From assembly GCF_002902945.1 (NCBI RefSeq), contig NZ_CP026101.1:496001-560000 (forward strand): 64,000 nt of DNA, in the 5' to 3' direction. Positions within the stretch are counted from its first letter, which is position 1; every line of letters begins with the position of its first letter. This document shows positions 1 through 7,803 of the stretch, piece after piece. The translations under genes were made by a program, and so were the position numbers. The stretch comes from Paraburkholderia caribensis (lineage in GTDB: Bacteria > Pseudomonadota > Gammaproteobacteria > Burkholderiales > Burkholderiaceae). The notes beneath the pieces are model-generated. The model was not told the origin of the DNA, made no database searches, and saw only the letters and a program-made list of their open reading frames with translations.

Positions 1-1
1 G

Positions 2-778
2 CCGCTGTTCGATACGGCTGAGTCGGATTTCGGCCTTGCGGAAATCTTCACGCCGAACACGTTCGTCGGTAACGACCGGATCGCCGATGCGAACCGTCTG
101 ACGGCCGCCATCACTACGCGTTTCCTGAACCCGGCGACGGGCGACGAGCGCGCGCGCTTCGTGATCGCCCAGCAGTACTATTTCCGCGATCAGCGCGTCA
201 CGCTGGATCAGACTCAGCAGGCGTCGGAGCAGGCCACACACTCGGACCTGATACTCGGCGCGTCGTTGAAGCTCGGCGCCGGTTTCGCCTCGGAAACGGC
301 GTTCCAATATAATGCGGACAACAACCAGCTGGTCAAGACCAGCATTGGTTTCGGGTACAGCCCGGCGGCAGGCAAGGTCATCAACCTCGGCTACCGTTAC
401 ACGCGCGCCAACACGACGCTGGACAACCAGCCGATCAACCAGTTGCTGATCTCGGGCCAGTGGCCGTTGATGCACCGAGTGTTCGGCGTAGGGCGTATCA
501 ACTACGACCTGAAAGCACAACGCGTTGTCGACGCGCTTCTCGGCATGCAATACGACGCGGATTGCTGGACGCTCGGCGTAGGTTTTCAGCGTTATGCAAA
601 CGGGGTGAACTCGACGGGTGGTACGTCGTCCGGTACGCGGGTGCTCGCGCAGCTGACGTTCAAGGGGCTGTCGAGCGTCGACAACGGGCTGATGTCCGCG
701 TTCCGCGCCAGCGTGGCGGGCTATCAGCCGCCGCCGCCGCCGCCGCCGCCCGAATCGCAGTTCAACAATTACGAATGA
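2..778 (+). CDS. lptD: LPS-assembly protein LptD, C-terminal part (5' end outside window)
   Basis: The reading frame is open from base 2 to the stop at 776-778, giving about 258 residues of the C-terminal beta-barrel of LptD, the outer-membrane translocon that inserts lipopolysaccharide with the lipoprotein LptE. Visible are 'FTPNTFVGNDRIADANRLT', a stretch typical of LptD before the last strands, and alternating amphipathic barrel strands such as 'NLGYRYTRANTTL' and 'LGVGFQRYA'. The protein ends in eight consecutive prolines and a short 'ESQFNNYE' tail, unusual for a barrel C-terminus. The next gene is surA, whose chaperone product assists LptD folding; lptD-surA-pdxA-rsmA is a conserved proteobacterial cluster. 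Identification rests on sequence and gene order and is firm. Confidence 0.93.
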   Translation, partial: PLFDTAESDFGLAEIFTPNTFVGNDRIADANRLTAAITTRFLNPATGDERARFVIAQQYYFRDQRVTLDQTQQASEQATHSDLILGASLKLGAGFASETAFQYNADNNQLVKTSIGFGYSPAAGKVINLGYRYTRANTTLDNQPINQLLISGQWPLMHRVFGVGRINYDLKAQRVVDALLGMQYDADCWTLGVGFQRYANGVNSTGGTSSGTRVLAQLTFKGLSSVDNGLMSAFRASVAGYQPPPPPPPPESQFNNYE

Positions 779-902
779 GCGGGTCACGAATCAGCGGGTC
801 GCGAGTGACCAGATCGCGGGTGACAGATCGATGCCGCGTCGTTCGCAGAACAGACAAGACGGGCCGAGCGTGCCCGACATCACTGGAGTATCTGTGGCAA
901 TC

Positions 903-2273
903 ATGAAAAAGCTTCGCCTGGCAACGTTCGCGACCGGCTTCGCTGCGGCCGCTTCCATTCTGCTGGCAGCGCCTGCGCACGCGCAGGCGCTGAGCGGCAA
1001 CGGCAATGCTCAAACGGTCGATACGATCGCGGCTGTCGTCAACAACGGCGTGATCACGCAGCGCGAGCTGGACATGCGCGTCGGCCTGATCACAAAGCGG
1101 CTGAACCAGCAGCACGCGCCGATTCCGCCTGCCGATCAGCTGCGCCAGCAGGTTCTCAACCAGATGGTGCTGGAGCGCATCCAGCTGCAGAAGGCGCGCG
1201 AAGACGGCATCACCGTCGATGACGCGCAGGTGCAGCGCACGCTCGAACGTCTCGCGCAGGCCAACAACATGCCGCTCGAAATGTATCGCGCGCGTATCGA
1301 GGCGCAAGGCGTGCCCTGGTCGACCTTCATGGGCGACGCGAAGACGGAACTGATCCTGTCGCGTCTGCGCGAGAAGGAAGTGGACAGCAAGGTCACCGTG
1401 TCGGACGCGGAAGTGGCGAACTACATCGCGAGCCAGCGCGGGCCGACGGCCGGCCTGACCAGCGATCTGCGCCTCGAGCACATCCTGCTGAAGGCGCCGC
1501 TCAACGCGTCGCAGACGGATATCGAAGCGGCGCAGGCGAAGGCGAATGGACTGCTGCAGGAAGCGTTGAAGGGCGACAACTTCGAAAAGCTCGCGAAGGC
1601 CAATTCGCAGGCGGCGGATGCATCGAAGGGCGGTGACCTGGGCTTTCAGGCGCCGTCCAAACTGCCGCCTGAATTCGTGACGGCAGCTTCGACGCTGCGT
1701 CCGGGCCAGGTCAATCCCTCCGTGATCCGTACCAACGACGGCTTCGAGATCGTGCGACTCGTCGACCGCCGTTCGGGCCAGGGCGCGGCTTCCGCCGATT
1801 CGACCAAGCTCACGCAGACGCACGTGCGCCACATCCTGCTGCGCGTCGGCGACGGCCTGTCGGAGCCGCAGGCGCGCCAGAAACTGCTCGAAATCCGCCA
1901 GGAGATCGAGACGGGCCAGGGCGATTTCGACAAGTTTGCGCGGACCTATTCGCAGGACGGTTCGGCTTCGCAAGGCGGCGATCTCGGCTGGATCAGCCCG
2001 GGCGAGACGGTGCCCGAGTTCGAACGTGCGATGAACGCGCTGCAGGACAATCAGATCAGCCAGCCCGTGCGAAGCGAATACGGCTATCACCTGATCCAGG
2101 TGCTGGGCCGCCGCGAAGCGGAAGGATCGGTCTCGCAGCAGATGGACCTCGCGCGCCAGGCCATCGGCCAGCGCAAGGCCGAACAGGCCTACGCCGACTG
2201 GCTGCGTGAACTGCGCGACACGGCGTATGTCGATTACAAGGCAACCCCGATCACGGGTACGTCCGCGCAATAA
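903..2273 (+). CDS. surA: Periplasmic chaperone / peptidyl-prolyl isomerase SurA
   Basis: SurA escorts unfolded outer-membrane proteins, including LptD, across the periplasm. The ATG at 903 starts a Sec signal peptide (MKKLRLATF ... APAHAQA). An N-terminal SurA domain follows ('IAAVVNNGVITQRELDMR'), then two parvulin domains, recognisable at 'LRLEHILLKAP' with 'SKGGDLGFQ' and at 'THVRHILLRVG' with 'ASQGGDLGWI', and a C-terminal helix that packs back on the core. A GTG at 894 lies in the same frame only 5 nt after a GGAG (885-888), whereas the ATG at 903 is 14 nt away, so initiation could be at 894 with three more residues. It lies between lptD and pdxA, with 13 nt to the pdxA start, so co-transcription is likely. 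Length (456 aa) fits the beta-proteobacterial family. Confidence 0.95.
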   Translation: MKKLRLATFATGFAAAASILLAAPAHAQALSGNGNAQTVDTIAAVVNNGVITQRELDMRVGLITKRLNQQHAPIPPADQLRQQVLNQMVLERIQLQKAREDGITVDDAQVQRTLERLAQANNMPLEMYRARIEAQGVPWSTFMGDAKTELILSRLREKEVDSKVTVSDAEVANYIASQRGPTAGLTSDLRLEHILLKAPLNASQTDIEAAQAKANGLLQEALKGDNFEKLAKANSQAADASKGGDLGFQAPSKLPPEFVTAASTLRPGQVNPSVIRTNDGFEIVRLVDRRSGQGAASADSTKLTQTHVRHILLRVGDGLSEPQARQKLLEIRQEIETGQGDFDKFARTYSQDGSASQGGDLGWISPGETVPEFERAMNALQDNQISQPVRSEYGYHLIQVLGRREAEGSVSQQMDLARQAIGQRKAEQAYADWLRELRDTAYVDYKATPITGTSAQ

Positions 2274-2286
2274 CTCTGGAATCGTC

Positions 2287-3288
2287 ATGACCGCTGCCCA
2301 GCCCTCGAACGCACCGCTGAACATCGCGATCACCACGGGCGAGCCGGCTGGCGTCGGTCCTGAACTGACGGCACAGGCGCTCGCCGCAGCGGGCGCGCAT
2401 TGGCCCGACGCGCATTTCACGGTGCTCGGCGACAGCGGACTGATGACCGAGCGCGCCAAGGCTGTCGGAATCGATTGGGCTTTGCAGCAGGGCCGCCGCA
2501 TCGACACGCAGCATCACGCGCTCGCCGCGCCCGCGCAGGCCGGCAAGCTCGACGCGAAGAACGGGCCGTACGTGCTCGGCCTGCTCGATGCCGCGATCGA
2601 CGGCGCGCTCGCGGGCACGTTCGACGCCATCGTCACCGCGCCGTTGCAAAAGAGCACGATCAACGACGCCGGCGTTCCGTTCACCGGCCACACCGAATAT
2701 CTGGCGGAGCGCACCAACACGCCGCGCGTCGTGATGATGCTGGCGGGCACGGGCGCAAGGCCGCTGCGCGTCGCGCTTGCGACGACGCATCTGCCGCTGA
2801 AGGACGTGTCGGCGGCGTTGACGGTCGACGGGCTCGTCGACACGCTGCGTATCATCGACCATGACCTGCGGCATCATTTCGGGCTGCCCGCGCCGCGCAT
2901 TCTCGTCACCGGCCTGAATCCGCATGCGGGTGAAAACGGCTATCTCGGCCGCGAGGAAATCGACGTGATCTCGCCGGCGCTGCAACAGGCGAACGGGCAA
3001 GGCATCGACGCGCGCGGCCCGTATCCCGCCGACACGCTGTTCCAGCCGCGTTATCTGAACGAAGCCGATTGCGTGCTCGCGATGTTTCATGATCAGGGCC
3101 TGCCCGTTCTGAAATACGCGACGTTTGGCGAAGGCATCAACGTGACGTTGGGCTTGCCGATCATCCGCACGTCGGTCGATCACGGCACGGCGCTCGATCT
3201 CGCCGGCACGGGCCGCGCGGATGCGGGCAGCCTGATCGCCGCGATCGACACCGCAGTTTCCATGGCGCGCAACCGTCGCGCCGCATGA
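2287..3288 (+). CDS. pdxA: 4-hydroxythreonine-4-phosphate dehydrogenase PdxA
   Basis: PdxA oxidises 4-phosphohydroxy-L-threonine with NAD(P)+ in the DXP-dependent route to pyridoxal 5'-phosphate. The 333-residue product shows the family's N-terminal 'ITTGEPAGVGPEL', the metal-binding histidine in 'PFTGHTEYLAERT', the 'GLNPHAGENGYLGREE' segment and the 'MFHDQGLPVLKYATFG' signature. The ATG at 2287 was chosen because it begins just before the conserved N-terminus and 13 nt after the surA stop; an upstream in-frame extension lies inside surA and would be spurious. The position in the lptD-surA-pdxA-rsmA cluster is the same as in enterobacteria, and translation is probably coupled to surA. A firm call. 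Confidence 0.96.
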   Translation: MTAAQPSNAPLNIAITTGEPAGVGPELTAQALAAAGAHWPDAHFTVLGDSGLMTERAKAVGIDWALQQGRRIDTQHHALAAPAQAGKLDAKNGPYVLGLLDAAIDGALAGTFDAIVTAPLQKSTINDAGVPFTGHTEYLAERTNTPRVVMMLAGTGARPLRVALATTHLPLKDVSAALTVDGLVDTLRIIDHDLRHHFGLPAPRILVTGLNPHAGENGYLGREEIDVISPALQQANGQGIDARGPYPADTLFQPRYLNEADCVLAMFHDQGLPVLKYATFGEGINVTLGLPIIRTSVDHGTALDLAGTGRADAGSLIAAIDTAVSMARNRRAA

Positions 3289-3309
3289 TTTTTTTGTAGC
3301 TTCTAATCG

Positions 3310-4140
3310 ATGTCCAACAGTTCAAGCAGACAGCACCAGGGCCACTTCGCGCGCAAGCGCTTCGGACAGAATTTTCTGGTCGACCTGGGCATCATCGATT
3401 CGATTGTCGACGTGATCCGTCCGCAACGCGGCGAACGCATGGTCGAAATCGGACCGGGGTTGGGCGCGCTGACGGAGCCGCTGATCGGGCGTCTCGCGAC
3501 GCCCGACGCGCCGCTGCACGCCGTCGAACTGGACCGCGACCTGATCGGGCGTCTGAAGAAGAAATTCGGCGAGCTACTCGAATTGCATGAAGGCGATGCG
3601 CTCGCGTTCGACTTCGGCTCGCTCGCCGACGCGGGCGAGAAGCCCACGCTGCGTATCGTCGGCAATCTGCCGTACAACATTTCGAGCCCGCTGCTGTTTC
3701 ATCTCGCCACCTTTGCGGACCGCGTGATCGATCAGCATTTCATGTTGCAGAACGAAGTGGTCGAACGGATGGTCGCGGAGCCGGGCACCAAGGCATTCAG
3801 CCGGTTGTCGGTGATGTTGCAGTACCGCTACGTGATCGACAAGCTGCTCGACGTGCCGCCCGAATCGTTCCAGCCGCCGCCGAAGGTCGATTCCGCGATC
3901 GTCCGCATGATTCCTTACGCGCCGCACGAACTGCCTTCCGTCGATCAAACGACGCTCGGCGAACTCGTCACCGCGGCGTTCTCACAGCGTCGCAAGATGT
4001 TGCGCAACACGCTGTCCGCCTATCGAGATGCCGTCGATTTCGACGCGCTCGGTTTCGATCTGCAACGCCGCGCGGAGGACGTGCCGGTGGCGGAGTACGT
4101 ATCCGTTGCCCAGGCCGTATCGGCAGCTTCGCCGAAGTAG
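3310..4140 (+). CDS. rsmA: 16S rRNA (adenine1518-N6/adenine1519-N6)-dimethyltransferase
   Basis: RsmA (KsgA) dimethylates two adjacent adenines in the 3'-terminal hairpin of 16S rRNA, a late check on 30S assembly. The 276-residue protein has the N-terminal 'KRFGQNFLVD' motif, the SAM-binding 'VEIGPGLGALT', the acidic loop 'AVELDRDL', and the catalytic motif IV 'NLPYNISSPLL'. The C-terminal helical domain includes 'FSQRRKMLRNTL', which contacts rRNA. It starts 21 nt after pdxA and is followed by a terminator hairpin at 4204-4229, so it ends the transcription unit that began upstream of lptD. Confidence 0.97.
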   Translation: MSNSSSRQHQGHFARKRFGQNFLVDLGIIDSIVDVIRPQRGERMVEIGPGLGALTEPLIGRLATPDAPLHAVELDRDLIGRLKKKFGELLELHEGDALAFDFGSLADAGEKPTLRIVGNLPYNISSPLLFHLATFADRVIDQHFMLQNEVVERMVAEPGTKAFSRLSVMLQYRYVIDKLLDVPPESFQPPPKVDSAIVRMIPYAPHELPSVDQTTLGELVTAAFSQRRKMLRNTLSAYRDAVDFDALGFDLQRRAEDVPVAEYVSVAQAVSAASPK

Positions 4141-4203
4141 CCAGAATCGCATCGAGTCAAGTCACAACGACGGCTCGTTGCATCTGCAAAGGCCACTGTA
4201 GAC

Positions 4204-4229
4204 AGCCCGCAACACGCGGGCTTTCTTTT
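4204..4229 (+). terminator. Rho-independent terminator after rsmA
   Basis: A 7-bp perfect stem AGCCCGC (4204-4210) / GCGGGCT (4216-4222) with a 5-nt loop is followed by TTCTTTT. It lies 63 nt after the rsmA stop and before the separate porin gene, as expected for the end of the lptD-rsmA unit. Confidence 0.8.
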
Positions 4230-4357
4230 ATCTTCCCGACTCTTCATACAGATTAATCTTACGCTTGCTTGCGTTCGCCTATTTGCGCGCCAGCGAGGCC
4301 GCACCGCTTTAAGACATTCCCACGCATTTACGCATGCAGGATGGATCAGGAGACGGT

Positions 4358-5485
4358 ATGACGAAGGGGAGCAAGAGACTGCGGTTTTGCGCGTGGGCGG
4401 CGCTTTCGCCCGCATTGACGTGCGCGACGGCGCACGCGCAATCGAGCGTCACCTTGTATGGCATTGTCGACGAAAGCGTCCGGTATATGACGCACGTGAA
4501 CAAGAACGGTGACTCGAGCGTTGGCCTCGGCAACGGCGGCATGTCGGAGAGCCGTTGGGGGTTGCGCGGCGTCGAGGACCTGGGCGGCGGCTGGTCGACC
4601 TTCTTCAAGCTCGAAAACCGTATCTACATTAACAGTGGTCAGAGCGATCCGACGCTGCCGTTTTTCAACGAGGCGCAGATCGGCGTGCAATCGTCGTCGT
4701 ATGGCAGGCTGATCTTTGGGCGGATGCCGAACGTGCTGATCGAAGGGATCACGTTTGGGGGCTATGGCAGCAACCCGTGGATTCCTTACGACTTCAGCTT
4801 CCAGCCGGAAGTGACGATGTCGGGCGGCATCTGGACGAGCAATCAGGTGCAGTATCAGGCGCGTGCGCATGACGTGTTGTTGTCGGTCGGGTATGCATTC
4901 GGCGGGGTTGCTGGGCATCAGTCGTATGGTTCGCAGTATGGGGCGGCGCTGGCTTACGCGCCAAGCGGTGGGCCTGTGAGCCTGGGCGGTGCGTATGAGG
5001 AGTCGCGCGACTCCGTCAATGGCAGCGCGGCGAAAGCCTGGACGTTTGGTGCGTCGTATACGTGGAACCAGACGCGCTTCGCGCTCGGCTATATCGTCAA
5101 TCAGAACGACGCGGGGTTTTCCAATTTCGCGAACGGTCCGTTTACGGCGCCTGTGCTTGCGGCGCTCAAGTACACGGACTTTTCACGGCGTCGAATGATA
5201 ATGGGCGGGATTACGCAGCAGGTGGGCGCTGCCTGGCATTTTGCAGCGAATGTGTGGCGGACATTGCAGGACGGCAAGACGCCGGCGCAGGATGGTTCTG
5301 CGTGGCAGTATCAACTCGTTGCTGATTACAGTTTGTCCAAGCGCACGGATGTCTATGTGGAAGGCGACTACTCGCTGTATCGCGGGGATCTGATTGGCGC
5401 GCAATTGCAGGGTGTGAATGGTGTCGGGCTGGCGCAGAAGGGCACGCAGATCGGGCTGATGGCAGGGCTGCGGCATCTGTTTTAA
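4358..5485 (+). CDS. General outer-membrane porin (Gram-negative porin, Burkholderia type)
   Basis: A trimeric beta-barrel porin for passive diffusion of small hydrophilic solutes. The 375-residue product has a signal peptide ending '...CATAHAQ', then 'SSVTLYGIVDESVRYMTH', the usual first strand of beta-proteobacterial porins, 'SRWGLRGVEDLGGGWSTFF', the 'FGRMPNVL' segment at the constriction loop, and a C-terminal strand ending in phenylalanine ('GLMAGLRHLF'), the signal for BAM recognition. ATG 4358 is preceded by AGGAGA at good spacing; an in-frame ATG at 4334 lacks one. It stands alone between the rsmA terminator and gloA. The exact substrate range cannot be read from the sequence. Confidence 0.92.
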   Translation: MTKGSKRLRFCAWAALSPALTCATAHAQSSVTLYGIVDESVRYMTHVNKNGDSSVGLGNGGMSESRWGLRGVEDLGGGWSTFFKLENRIYINSGQSDPTLPFFNEAQIGVQSSSYGRLIFGRMPNVLIEGITFGGYGSNPWIPYDFSFQPEVTMSGGIWTSNQVQYQARAHDVLLSVGYAFGGVAGHQSYGSQYGAALAYAPSGGPVSLGGAYEESRDSVNGSAAKAWTFGASYTWNQTRFALGYIVNQNDAGFSNFANGPFTAPVLAALKYTDFSRRRMIMGGITQQVGAAWHFAANVWRTLQDGKTPAQDGSAWQYQLVADYSLSKRTDVYVEGDYSLYRGDLIGAQLQGVNGVGLAQKGTQIGLMAGLRHLF

Positions 5486-5612
5486 AGTTTTGCCTATGGG
5501 GCGTGTGGACACCGCGGGCTTGACTTTGACTTTGCGTCGGCGAGCGCGCGGCGTTTTCTGTTTTTCTGTACATTTACGCCCTCGACATCCCTACACAATA
5601 CTGGAGTGCATC

Positions 5613-5999
5613 ATGCGCCTTCTTCACACCATGCTCCGAGTCGGCAATCTCGACCGCTCGATCAAGTTCTATACCGAGTTGCTCGGGATGAAAGTGCTGC
5701 GTCGCAATGACTATCCTGAAGGCAAGTTTACGCTTGCGTTTGTTGGGTATGAAGATGAGAAGGATGGCACAGTTATCGAGCTGACTCACAATTGGGATAC
5801 TGAGTCGTACGACTTGGGTAATGCGTTTGGGCACCTCGCAGTGGAGGTCGATGACGCGTATGCCGCGTGCGCCAAGATCAAGGAACAAGGTGGGACGGTT
5901 GTGCGGGAGGCGGGGCCTATGAAGCACGGTACGACCGTTATTGCGTTTGTGACTGACCCTGACGGGTATAAGATCGAGTTTATTCAGCGGAAGTCGTAA
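5613..5999 (+). CDS. gloA: Lactoylglutathione lyase (glyoxalase I)
   Basis: Converts the hemithioacetal of methylglyoxal and glutathione to S-lactoylglutathione, the first step of methylglyoxal detoxification in the cytosol. The 128-residue VOC-fold protein shows both metal-binding halves: His-5 in 'MRLLHTMLRVGNLDRSIKFY', Glu in 'GTVIELTHNW', His in 'AFGHLAVEVDD' and Glu in 'DGYKIEFIQRKS', the H/E/H/E set of the Ni-type enzyme. The start at 5613 follows CTGGAG. Its stop is followed directly by a T-rich tract and repeat copy 1, so its 3' end probably lies in that repeat. Confidence 0.95.
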   Translation: MRLLHTMLRVGNLDRSIKFYTELLGMKVLRRNDYPEGKFTLAFVGYEDEKDGTVIELTHNWDTESYDLGNAFGHLAVEVDDAYAACAKIKEQGGTVVREAGPMKHGTTVIAFVTDPDGYKIEFIQRKS

Positions 6000-6083
6000 G
6001 GGTTTTTGGTTTTTTTGTCTGCGACGCTGGGTGGTTTGCTAGTGTGTTCGCTGGCATGCGCGGTTTGCTTTTGCTTTTGCTTT

Positions 6084-6743
6084 CGCTGGCATCCGCGATT
6101 CGTTAGCTCGCTTCAAGCGTCGCCCCTGTGCGGGGCGGCACCTACTTTTCTTTGCCGCCGCAAAGAAAAGTAGGCAAAAGAAAGCGGCTCACACCGCCAA
6201 TTCTTGACGTTTGCCCACGGGCCCCCAACGTCCCCACACTTCGCACGGCAACGCCCTTGTCCGTGTGCGTTGCCAACGCGCTGAACGAGCGCCTCACCCA
6301 CTTCAAACACCCGTACATGAGTCCGCGTCAGCGAATGGTATGTGCCGCCCAGGTGGCAAACTGTGTGTAGGTTGTCGCGTCGTATGGCTTGGCGCTCTTA
6401 CCGGGTGGGACGCATGCGCTATCGGTCCGGAGTGGTGCGCGTATGGCGCGAAAGCCGACACACAGTTTGCCACCTGGGCGGCGGTAGACTGTCTGGCGCG
6501 GCGTGCTGAAAAGCGGGGGCGTGAAGCGGGTGAGGCGCTCATTCAGAGCGTTGGCAACGAACGTGGGTGACGTGGTTGCCGTGTGAAGCGTAAGAACCTT
6601 TGGGGGCCCTCAGGCAAGAACAAGGGCTGGCGGTGTGAGCCGCTTTCTTTTGCCTACTTTTCTTTGCGGCGGCAAAGAAAAGTAGGTGCCGCCCCGCACA
6701 GGGGCGACGCGTGAAGCACGCTAACGAATCGCGGATGCCAGCG
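6084..6743. repeat. Composite nested palindromic intergenic element, copy 1
   Basis: A 660-bp core fills most of the gap between convergent gloA and the DUF45 gene. The outer ends are mutually inverted: 'CGCTGGCATCCGCGATTCGT' at 6084 and its complement ending at 6743. Each arm carries a 34-nt hairpin with a perfect stem (6141-6174 and 6653-6686; half-stem CCTACTTTTCTTTGC) and a GC-rich block 'CCCCTGTGCGGGG'. Inside lies a 25-bp perfect inverted repeat (6344-6368 and 6458-6482) around a spacer of about 89 bp. The inner 246 bp (6291-6536) is bounded by GCCTCACCC / GGGTGAGGC. Imperfect tandem modules with CGCTGGCATCCGCG and AGCAAAA runs extend to about 6050 and 6815, and T- or A-rich tracts reach the stop codons of both flanking genes. 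Short frames inside are not convincing genes. Confidence 0.9.
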
Positions 6744-6885
6744 AGAGCAAAAGCAAATCACGCATGCCAGCGAAAGCAAAACCAAATCGCGGACGCCAAC
6801 GCAAAGGCAAAAAAAGGAACCGCACCGCGAAATCAGGCCGCGCGACACGCGCAAAAACCAAAAAACCAAAAAAACCAAAACCAAA

Positions 6886-7752
6886 TCACAACGTCGGCAA
6901 CAACTCCGGCGGATGATGCTTCAACGTCTGCCTCGCCTCGCGAAATTCCGGAAAAATCGACTCAACCGTCTGCCAGAACTTAGGACTATGGTTCATCTCG
7001 CGCAAATGCGCGAGTTCATGCGCGACGACATAGTCAATAACGGACAAAGGAAAGTGAATCAACCGCCAGTTGAGGCGAATCTTCCCATCGCTAGAACAAC
7101 TACCCCACCGCGTCGCGGCGGAAGAAAGCCCATAAGCCCGATACGAAACCCCGAGCTTCTCGGCATACACAACAAGACGCTCACCAAAAATCCGCTTCGC
7201 CTCGTTCTGCAACCAGCCCTGCACGCGATCCTTGATTTGCTGCGGATCAGCCTGCGCCGGCAGCGGCAACGCAAGCACATTCCCCGCGGCATCATAGACA
7301 AGCTGACCATTCGCAGCCGCAAGCGTCACGCGCACAGTCTGCCCAAGATAGGGCAACTCAGCGCCGTCTTTCCAGTCAACGCGCGGCATCACGCGCTGCT
7401 CAGTACGCGTCTGCCACTCAGTGAGCTTGGTAAAAATCCAGCGCTGCTTTTCGGCGATCGCTGTTTCGATATCAGCGAGCGTGACCCACCGCGGCGCGGT
7501 AATAGTCAGTCCCGTGCTGTCGATCGCAAACCCGATCGAACGACGCGACGAACGCTTCAACCCATATTGCAACGTGCGCGCACCAAGCGTGACACTGCGC
7601 AGTTTCGAACCGTCGGGAGCGAGGGGAGCAGCGGACTTGGGTTGCGGCGGCGCGGCAGATTTGCCCGGCTCGTCGAAGAGCGGCAGATCCAGTTGCCGGC
7701 TATCGAGCGCCGCAGCAGGCTGCGGCTTGGAAGACTTCTGCATCGGACTCAC
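6886..7752 (-). CDS. YgjP-like (DUF45) zinc metallopeptidase-domain protein
   Basis: A cytosolic protein of the YgjP/DUF45 group, related to SprT and M48 zinc proteases; no substrate is established. The key motif is 'VVAHELAHLREMNHSPKFW', an HExxH zinc site with a downstream histidine, preceded by the family's 'AATRWGSCSSDGKIRLNWRL'. The N-terminal 45 or so residues are low in complexity (proline and alanine rich) apart from 'LDLPLFDEPG'. The frame can start at GTG 7752 or at ATG 7743, three codons later; neither has a strong ribosome site. It is the last gene of the minus-strand block, 51 nt after plsC, and its stop abuts the A-rich end of repeat copy 1. Confidence 0.85.
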   Translation of the reverse strand: MSPMQKSSKPQPAAALDSRQLDLPLFDEPGKSAAPPQPKSAAPLAPDGSKLRSVTLGARTLQYGLKRSSRRSIGFAIDSTGLTITAPRWVTLADIETAIAEKQRWIFTKLTEWQTRTEQRVMPRVDWKDGAELPYLGQTVRVTLAAANGQLVYDAAGNVLALPLPAQADPQQIKDRVQGWLQNEAKRIFGERLVVYAEKLGVSYRAYGLSSAATRWGSCSSDGKIRLNWRLIHFPLSVIDYVVAHELAHLREMNHSPKFWQTVESIFPEFREARQTLKHHPPELLPTL

Positions 7753-7803
7753 TTCGCGCTGAGACGCTGCAACGCGCGCATGTGCGCATTGCAGCGTGGC
7801 GCG

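Noticed and set aside
762..2507. A 581-codon minus-strand frame opposite surA
   Set aside because: Same reasoning: shadow of surA with Arg/Leu-rich composition and no ribosome site.
6050..6110. Tandem CGCTGGCATCCGCG modules as a CRISPR array
   Set aside because: Units are few, adjacent or overlapping with AT-rich linkers, without unique spacers, and there are no cas genes.
6128..6370. Short open frames within the palindromic elements (for example GGTYFSLPPQRKVGKRKR-type peptides; also at 15384-15596, 16077-16265, 25083-25350, 25271-25678)
   Set aside because: They are translations of the repeat hairpins, occur on both strands and in every copy, and lack ribosome sites and consistent lengths. 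Such peptides are, from memory, often annotated as hypothetical proteins in related genomes but are repeat artefacts.
6344..6482. Inner inverted repeat as an integron attC site or IS end
   Set aside because: There is no integrase or transposase, no RYYYAAC core, and the structure is nested in larger palindromes found three times without gene cassettes.
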